From assembly GCF_016545825.1 (NCBI RefSeq), contig NC_052614.1:56303864-56367863 (forward strand): a stretch of 64,000 bases of DNA, read 5' to 3'. The notes below the pieces were generated by a model. The model had not been told where the DNA came from, ran no database searches, and saw only the letters and a list, made by a program, of their open reading frames with translations. The DNA comes from Eucalyptus grandis. Taxonomy: Eukaryota > Streptophyta > Magnoliopsida > Myrtales > Myrtaceae. Both the position numbers and the translations under genes were made by a program. Positions 56,596 through 64,000 of the stretch are shown piece after piece; the stretch's first letter is position 1; every line of letters starts with the position of its first letter.

Positions 56596-57604
56596 ATGGA
56601 CAGAGATGACAGACATGATGCGAGTAGCAATCTGCCAGACTCGGTGCTCCTCCATATTCTGTCCTTCCTGCCCACGAGAGATGCCGTGAGGACAGTGATG
56701 GTCCCGGGTTTCTGTTACCTCTGGACTACTACCTGCCACTTATCTTTTGATCACCGCCCTTAGCACAACTGCAAGGAGAGAAAGACTGCTTTTAGAATCG
56801 ATGAGAGATTCGTGAATTTTACCGACCGTGCGTTAACTCTGCACGAGAACCCCACAATTGATTTGTTCAGTCTTAATATAAACTATGCAGCTGAGGTGGA
56901 CCCCTATCATCCTCAGTATAAGGGTGGTATGACCGAAGAGACAAGAAGGTCAGACAAAATCGATACATGGATTCATTTTGCAGCGAATAGAGAGGTTAAG
57001 TTCCTCAGTTTGGACTTCCTAGGGTGTGCTAGGGAGTTCACACATAATTTTTACAGGTTGCCCAGCATTCTTCTTGGGTGTAGCAGCTTAGTAGAGCTGA
57101 AGCTGGCTTCCTGTGAGGTCGAACCAGTGGGGGGATGGGTCTAACTAAGGTCACTTAGAAAATTGTTTATGAAGAAAATTCACTTAACTGACAAAAAGTT
57201 GGCTGACATACTATCTCATAGCCCGTTGCTAAAAGAATTGTCTCTTGAATATTGCCACAGCCTCCGCAATCCCAATTCTGTAGTGCCCTATCTATTGAAG
57301 AGTTAAATTTGGAGGGATGCAGTGTTTTGAATAAGCTTGATCTTTCCCGATCAGATATAAAACATTTAACCATCTATTTCTATGGGGATCTGGAGCTAGT
57401 CTGTCCTAATGTGCAGATTCTGGATGTTGCTGGGTATATAAAGTATCTCAAGGTGACTGATATGTCATCACTGGTTGATACGTCCTTTTGCTACAGAGAT
57501 TATTTTAGCTATCCATATGGCGAATATCATGAGTCCAGACTGCTTCTGGAAAAGCTCAGGTGCAGTCCTTATTTTATGCCATGTGATTCGTGTACACTGG
57601 TATA
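56596..57604 (+). pseudogene. F-box/LRR protein (FBD-type), broken
   Basis: F-box proteins are substrate adaptors of SCF ubiquitin ligases. From the ATG at 56,596 the first residues (MDRDDRHDASS) lead into an F-box, 'LPDSVLLHILSFLPTRDAV', at residues ~13-31. The LRR part follows in the same frame: EVKFLSLDFLG, LLGCSSLVELKLASCEV, LSHSPLLKELSLEYC. In-frame TAG lies at 56,761-56,763 and TAA at 57,142-57,144. Near 57,280-57,295 the frame shifts into LSIEELNLEGCSVLNKLDLS, which continues to the stop at 57,602. The usual F-box tryptophan-rich end (RW) reads LW. It is a pseudogene with at least three lesions. No FBD domain was identified. Confidence 0.75.
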
Positions 57605-59600
57605 ATTTCCCAGCTGTTGCTCTGGCCTAATTTGTCTTGGCTTTGAGGCACTTTTGAATGATTTGGGTTCTGATCCTTCATGTAAGGAGTATTACTATTT
57701 TTTTGATAGAATATTCTCACATGTCAACTGTCCAAAAATAAGTAGAATAGAAGTTGGGTGAACAGATTTTGAACGGGTCTTATTTGAAATGGACAGTGGC
57801 TGTGCCATTTCTATGCTTCGGCTTCTTTGTCCTGTTGCTTTTTTTGTGCTTCAGTTCTTGATTTTTTAAAGCAGTCCAGGTTGAATTTGTACGCTAATCG
57901 CATGCAACGTCAAAAACAACGGGTTCAATCTTCTGCCACAGCCTCCATTTGCCTTGAGGTACTTGAATGACTACCTTCTTATCTCCGGAGATTGGCAGGG
58001 TCTGCCTTGTCACTTAGACTTTGATTTGGAGTTCCATAAGAGGAAAAATGCTGATAAAAATGGAGATGAGATGGATGATCTTATGATATTGGTTGTCTTG
58101 GAGGTGTTGCTTGACAAGTACTCAATCCAAGGAAACCAAGAATGGGCAGTGAAGCTCAATTCTTCAACTGAAGGTAGGCTGACTTTGTATCTCGCTACTC
58201 CTATTAACTTTCATTGCATCAGTAGTCACGGGTGGTGTATGCAATACATAGTCACATACTATGAGCTTCATCTTTATGCCATTGGATATCTTTACATAAA
58301 TTTGTGTAGACACCCCATCAAGTGAAAGGCCGTCTTGTTCTTTTTCATGGTGCCTTCCAGCTACAAATTTCCATTGTTCTTCTTGAGACCTTTCACATTT
58401 GATGCAAGAGAACTGTGTTAGGTTTATTGAAGAAAAGCAGCCTTATATGGGGTCTCTGACACTTGTATGGTCCATCTTTGTTTGAGTAGTGACTTACCTA
58501 AACATTTCATTTTTGAGGAATATTGCACCTAAAAGCAGTTATGAAGGTGGAAATCAAAAAATGTTATAACTTTGAATGATGTCCCCCTTTTGGAAGTCGA
58601 GACAATTTTGATTTCATGGATAGGATTACGGGGAACATATTGCATTTTGTGCTTATCTTAGATTGAGCTATTTAGGCAACATAATTCAATTGATCTTTTC
58701 CATTTCGGGGACTAGTTCAGTATGATACTTCTTTTGAATGAGCATCAAGTATTGGAGCTGCATTGAACACTACCCAGATGCTTTCCTTGCCGCAGTGATT
58801 TTCTTTTTCTCCCCTCTTTGAAGCCAATTCCTACCTCGAGTCACAATTTGCAGGCATAATGTCAGAGAGAAGGGGCAGCTGAAGACTGGTTATAATTTCA
58901 CGGTGCTAGGTCACTGGAAAGTACTGGTTGAGTGATGTAAATGCCCCAGCTAAGATGATTTATGCATAGTACACTAGAACCATGTGTCAGATTTGAAGTG
59001 AATTTGAGATTCAGGTAGGGAAGAATCTGCGACTTGATGAGTCAACATGTGTGTTATGATTACTACATCTGCCTATCAATAAAACACTGGGAATATCTCG
59101 TGTTATACCTCTTTTTCCCTTGTATATGTCAAATCTTTCCAAGGAATATGACAAGTTTACTGTGATGTCAATAACAGCACTGCTTGTATTCAGAAAAATT
59201 TTCTTGTCATTTGATACCAAAGACTGCTTTTAAGGACAACTCCCATGTGGGTGCATTAATTTCGGAGGTTTGCTTTGATGAGAAGCTTTAGTTATTGTGT
59301 GGTAGAGACAATTGCAAATTCAATTATTCTGTGTAAATATTATTATTGTGCCTTCCAAGTTAGCCACCTGTTTTGAGATAGTTTACCCATCCCTCAAGAT
59401 TAACATATATCTTTGATGCCTGCATACTTCACTTTACAGCCATTCTTACAACTTTACTGAACTATTGGAACTGTGTGTGTGGGCGTTTTCTTTTGTTTAT
59501 TATTATTATTTTTATTTTTTCCCGAGGGGGGGTGTTCTGGTTGATATGTTCATGCATGCACACGTTTTTGGAGAAATATAACATTGCATGCAACCATGAT
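57605..59600 (+). other. Downstream of F-box pseudogene, possible extra exon
   Basis: Around 57,935-58,174 a Leu-rich frame (PPFALRYLNDYLL, GLPCHLDFDLEFHK) ends at a donor-like ACTGAAG|gtaggc. It may be a further LRR-type exon of the F-box gene. The rest is T-rich and intron-like or intergenic. I see no other supported gene. Confidence 0.3.
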
Positions 59601-61960
59601 GTTTCTTATGATGAATTGACAGGTATGTTCATGGATTTCTAGTGAAAGGGAAACAGACAGAAGATATGAAAAGTTGTTTATATCGAGAAAGATTCCAGCC
59701 CATCGACAGGTCAGATATTTGTGGAATCTGCTGTCTATTCAAGGAATCGATGCTTTTCTTTGGCTCTATCATCCAAGGCAGGCAAGAGTTCTATCCTTCT
59801 GCCGATTGGGCATTTCAAATGCAAGGACATGGTACGTTACTCCTTGTAATTAAGGTCTAGAGACTCATGAGGCATCTTTGGAACATGGGTGTGATGAACT
59901 ATTCCTAGTTCACTCAAAATGTTCCTCAAAACTACCAGCAGAGGGTTCTTTTATGCCTTTGTATCATTTGAGAAAGTTAGATTCACACATGAGAAAATGT
60001 GCATGTGCACACAGAGAAGAGAATTTATTGCGATAGTGCTTGAAATAGTGATGACTCTATCCCATTTGCTCTTTAAAGGGTTCATGTGCTCATTGACACT
60101 CAAAATGCGCCTACTTTCTCCTGACAGTGTGAGGAAGACATGATCATGGCTTCTTTGATCTGCATTGTGGATTTTGATTGTCAGAAGATCCTAGTCTGCA
60201 AATGGAGTTGGATTGTGGAAAGAAACTTCAGTTCGATACGGAGGTAGTTACAAATTTGAATTAGTTCTTGTATCGGGTCCCTTTATGAACTATATTCATA
60301 TGATTTGTTGTACTTGTTATTATCAGCAAAAATATTAGTTGTCTTGAGTTGGTGGAGCTAATTTCTGGAAACATCTTTGCATGGGTAGACTAGTGTGCTA
60401 GAACTCTGTGCGGCGTCTCATGTGATGGGCTTTTTCTCCCCTGCGCAGGTTAATATTGATTTGGGAAGATACCATCTTGCTTTGCAAGAACTTAATTTCA
60501 ACTCTTTCGTTAGTGATAGTTCAGTGAATTACTTAACTGTAAAGTTGCCTTTCCCAATGTTGGATAAATCCATAGAATCTGTGGCCTCCATTGGAACTGT
60601 ATCAGGTGATCGCTATAGTTTTATTTTCAGATAAACAGAGTGATGAAGCATTTCAATTGCTTCATAGTTCATAGAATTCTACCTGAGACTGTGTAGGATA
60701 TTAAAGTTGCTAACCTTACCTGAAAGAATTTTAACAGGGCTGATATGTCCTATTTGGAAAGAAACTATTGATTGGCACTTTCCCCTTTCATGTGGAGTAG
60801 CATCAAGAAAATGATTTGGTTTTAAAGGCCTATCATTTCTTCTCCTTTTCTCATGTAATGCTGATGAGTCTATCACAGTATAGGTAAAATTCAAAGCTGG
60901 TACTGGTTCTCAGAGCATGAACTCATGGTTTCTAGCATGTCAAGGAACAGGTTCTGTGAGCAGATAAGTAGAGAGCATAGAGCATTTGTGGAATATGCTA
61001 TTTCTTTTCAATGGGAAATTTCTTGTGTTGAACCGTACTCTTTAAGTCTACCTTTAGTAGAGACCAGCTTCTTTTTTTCCCTCAATTTGACTGGCCTAGT
61101 TATCTAGTTGTGGACTTGATCCGGGCTGTATATCATCATAAATGTCACAACCTTGATTGCAAAGGAACAGGAAATTTCTGCCCAACATTTATCCTTTTTT
61201 TTTTCTTTTATGTGTGAAAATGAAGGTAAAGTGAGCTTAGTAATAGGCCAGGTTACCGCTCGCTGCTGCGTCTGATCCTGGAGGATACTGTGCCTGATTT
61301 ATCAGCATTCTTTGATTCTAGCAAATCCTCCTGATATAACTAATAATGTAGTTGACATTCATGAAAACACGACAAATTGCTCCCCTATGGATGCTTGGTG
61401 GCTTGAAGCCATACGAGTCGCACATACTGTAGAAAACCAACAGGCCATGGAGTATGACCACAAGGCAAGGCAAGTCATCCACTTTACTTATCTATGCAAA
61501 TATTTTAGGATCTTTCGACAGGTCATGGAAGACGAGGACTGGCGGGTGGATTTAGAAATTAATACACCTCAGGGTGAGCTCTGAGCTTGAGTTCGACCAT
61601 TCGAACAGCTCAGAGTTGCAATTATTTGGGAGGAAAGTCGATCCGGCTTAGTTCTTCAACTTGCAGACTTGAACAAGGGTAGCGTGTCATGGATCCTTTC
61701 AATTCAATCGCATCGGAAAAAGAGCATCAGACTGAAAGTAATCGCTGTGAAGATGTGGTTATTAACCAAAGTGCTCTGAGCTCCAATGTTTGGTTTGAAA
61801 ATTACTTTTGCTTGGCAGACGGTAGTCCTTCAGAAGAGGCATGTTATTCAAGACAAAACATTAGGCCGCGAATCCATTCCAATTGCTCACGGATGGCAAG
61901 AGTGTTATTTTATGGAAAATTCCTAGTTTATTAGGCCACGAAAGTTGGAACTTGAAGATT
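59600..61960 (+). other. Exon-like pieces of an unidentified gene
   Basis: Several plus-strand pieces have plant-exon character with T-rich spacers. One is near 59,630-59,831. One is 60,185-60,241 (after 'tgtcag', ending GGAG|gtag). One is 60,450-60,604 (after 'gcgcag'; NIDLGRYHLALQELNFNSF, ends TCAG|gtgatc). The last runs from 61,319 to 61,584 (ANPPDITNNVVDIHENTTN, VMEDEDWRVDLEINTPQGEL). I cannot assign a family or prove they belong together. They could be exons of one expressed gene, of the F-box gene, or debris. Confidence 0.25.
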
Positions 61961-63537
61961 TTTCATTTCAGAAACCTCTCTGTTCATTCGCTACCTCGGG
62001 TTCACTTCACGCGACAATCATTGATCTGAGAATAGGCTCTTACTATTCAAGTATTTCCATTATGTGCCATATTTAATTAGGTGCCTTGATGCTTTTATCA
62101 TGGCAGTTATTTTAGGTACAAAGCAAAGTTCTCCGATTAGTGGTACATATTCACCCTGGCACCTCACGAATTTGTTCTTCCTTTGGGGTTCATGGCTACA
62201 ATAACTTTTTTGTACAATAACTTTTTTGTATACACTCGTGCAGGGTGCTGCATCTGATACAAGGATAGCACCCAGTCCAATGCCAAAAGCATTTTAAGGA
62301 TAGGTAGAATGTATCCTAATGGAAGCAACATGTATCAAACTGTGACCTAATTCCTTTGTACATATACCATTAATTGCGACTTAGGTGTTCCTAGTACATA
62401 GGGCCCAATAGTGAAACGAGACACTGGACAACATAAATTATGGCCTAAGAACAGGCGTTCACAAATATGAGGAGCCGTAATAACTCAGTCAAGACATCAT
62501 ACCCTAATCCAACGAGGAACAATAATAGAAGTGGTAAGATGAGTGGCACCGTAGAAAAATGAGTATAACAAGAATCGCAATTCACAAAACGAGTAAAACT
62601 CACCAACATGCACAAAAGTACAACGTACTCAAAGCGCATAGAGATAAACTCCAATCGTATTCTCAAAGTTCAATGAGGCTTTGAAACTTTGTTTCTTCAA
62701 TGAAATCAGACTCAAAATATTGCTCTTTCAAGAAAGATTCTCGCACTAATGTGGCCATGGCAGGGTGCCCTGAGGGGACTTTCAGCTTGTTATTGGCGTG
62801 AAACTGGACTGCAGCTCGTAGTCTACCTAAGCTTAGCTAATCTGGTGCATCAACATTTTATATTAATTCTCTAAAAAAAATACTAAATGCTATCATGCTA
62901 TTACAAAAATTACAGATAATTACATAAATGGTTTATAAACTTAGTCTTAATATGAAATATGATCCTTAAACTTTAAATTTATTTAATGTGATTCTTGAAA
63001 CACAATGCCGTGATTTCTCTAAAAAGTCAAGGGGTGTTGACCTTGCCCACATAGGTGCAATTAATAGATGAGACTTGAATGACCTTGGATAAAGTACGAC
63101 AATCGGTTGTCTACCAAGTTCTTCGTCAAATCATTGGCTTTTCTCAACCTGAAAAAGAAAAACTCGTTAGAGAGTGGTAATAATAGCAAATAAATTAAAA
63201 AGAATATCAACATAAATGAAACAAAGAAATAAGTGCAAAATCTTCATAATTGATTGATCAATTAAGGCTTGGATGATTTGTAGAACGATACATTTGAGGT
63301 AGTTCGTTGATTGTTCAATGATAACAGTAGGATTCAAATATAAAGAAAAACAATCTTGATGGAATTTTTATCCTATACATGGAGTAGAGTCCAATAAATT
63401 TAATGTGGTAGCGCAATATGTTTAATTTTAAAAAGAAGAAAAAAAATGCAGATCACGTGGTAAACATACTATCCAAAAGCAAACATAATCTAAATTGCTA
63501 TTGAAAAATTAGATACATGTGTCGATTCAATCATACT
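61961..63537. other. Intergenic sequence
   Basis: No supported coding sequence on either strand. A short direct repeat, 'acaataacttttttgta', lies at about 62,198-62,230. The remainder is AT-rich. Confidence 0.4.
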
Positions 63538-64000
63538 ATTTAAAGAAGAGGTGTCTACATTTGAGTTCGAGTATATCTCACCCTCGAGTGGCGCCCTCCT
63601 CAGCTCTACGACCTTGTCCGACGACAGCACCCTTCTCAGTCCCTCCACATCCCCCTGCTGCCCCCCGCCGTCGGTGTCCCCACCTGGCTGTTGTTCCTCG
63701 TGTGATACATCGCTGGTCCCGTGCATGGAGGCACTAAAATGGACGGTAACTGAGGGAAGGGCACTCAGCGTCAGTAAAATAAACTAACAGATGACTTGTA
63801 CCATATTGAAAATATGTCAGTGTACGCATGGATTAGATTTGGCATTAATTCTTGACTATTATTATTTTTGTTTATTAATGTCGAATATATAATTATAAAA
63901 TAATCATTATGTCTTATTGAAACAGCCTAGAGTTGTGATTATTTTATTATTATTTAATTTCAAATTTATTATTTTGCCTAATGGTTATTAGGTGCTCTTA
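63538..64000 (-). repeat. Duplicated block with ankyrin-like remnant, copy B
   Basis: Collinear with 15,707-16,200 and in the same orientation. It is probably cut by the window end, since both still match at 'ttaggtgctctta' / 'ttaggcactctta'. The reverse strand keeps QGDVEGLRRVLSSDKVVELR, but the sequence before it is in another frame than in copy A, so at least one copy carries an indel there. Confidence 0.55.

Overview
This is plant nuclear DNA, from a dicot. The supporting evidence is a TIR-type NBS-LRR gene, wall-associated-kinase-like genes with GUB_WAK_bind, EGF and kinase exons split by phase-1 introns, GT-AG introns throughout, and many nested plant transposons. The exact style of the WAK and TNL domains suggests a woody rosid, probably Myrtaceae (Eucalyptus-like). 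That placement is inference from memory of the families, not a search result.

Layout. 1-1,200 is a mosaic of dispersed repeat and a segment that reappears upstream of the TNL gene at 43.1-43.7 kb. 1.3-9.7 kb is a tandem WAK-like cluster: copy 1 (frameshifted ectodomain, damaged TATA region), an orphan promoter relic (2.9-3.05 kb), copy 2 (intact promoter and secreted ectodomain but no kinase), and copy 3 (full ectodomain-EGF-TM-kinase layout but no start codon, a nonsense codon, a frameshifting deletion and a DFG-to-DFD change). Copies 2 and 3 are joined by an unequal-crossover-like junction near 6,503. 9.8-19.7 kb is intergenic repeat: inverted-repeat elements, LTR-like debris, an ankyrin-like duplicated block and a reverse-strand coding relic. 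19.7-31.4 kb is a nested retroelement stack. A 3.1-kb TG...CA unit with CCCCT target duplication (20,172-23,300) and a complete but decayed Ty1/copia element with two ~421-bp LTRs and CCTAG target duplication (23,340-30,572) both sit inside an older GC-rich repeat. 31.4-43 kb holds microsatellites, several inverted-repeat elements with GC-rich cores, and a truncated reverse-strand ROH1/BPS1-like (DUF793) pseudogene. 43.9-49.8 kb is a TIR-NBS-LRR gene with intact TIR and NB-ARC exons but a frameshift just past the MHD motif and several more in the LRR exons. 50-54.4 kb carries a hAT-type MITE with 8-bp target duplication, two pieces of a Mutator-like transposase gene and, between them, a second copy of a TNL 3' end. 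56.6-57.6 kb is a broken F-box/LRR gene. 57.9-62 kb has exon-like pieces I cannot name. The window ends in a second copy of the ankyrin-like block.

Function. Nearly every recognisable host gene is broken. The exceptions worth testing are the WAK-like ectodomain-only gene (5,255-6,154) and a possible TIR-NBS truncated product (43,885-47,507). The picture is an immune-receptor cluster that has expanded by tandem and unequal recombination and is being eroded and diluted by transposons. I found no convincing new multi-gene system. The most interesting signals are the WAK fusion junction, the secreted WAK ectodomain, the MULE pieces flanking a TNL tail, the bZIP-type palindromes in the copia leader, and the shared GC-rich cores in several unrelated-looking inverted-repeat elements.
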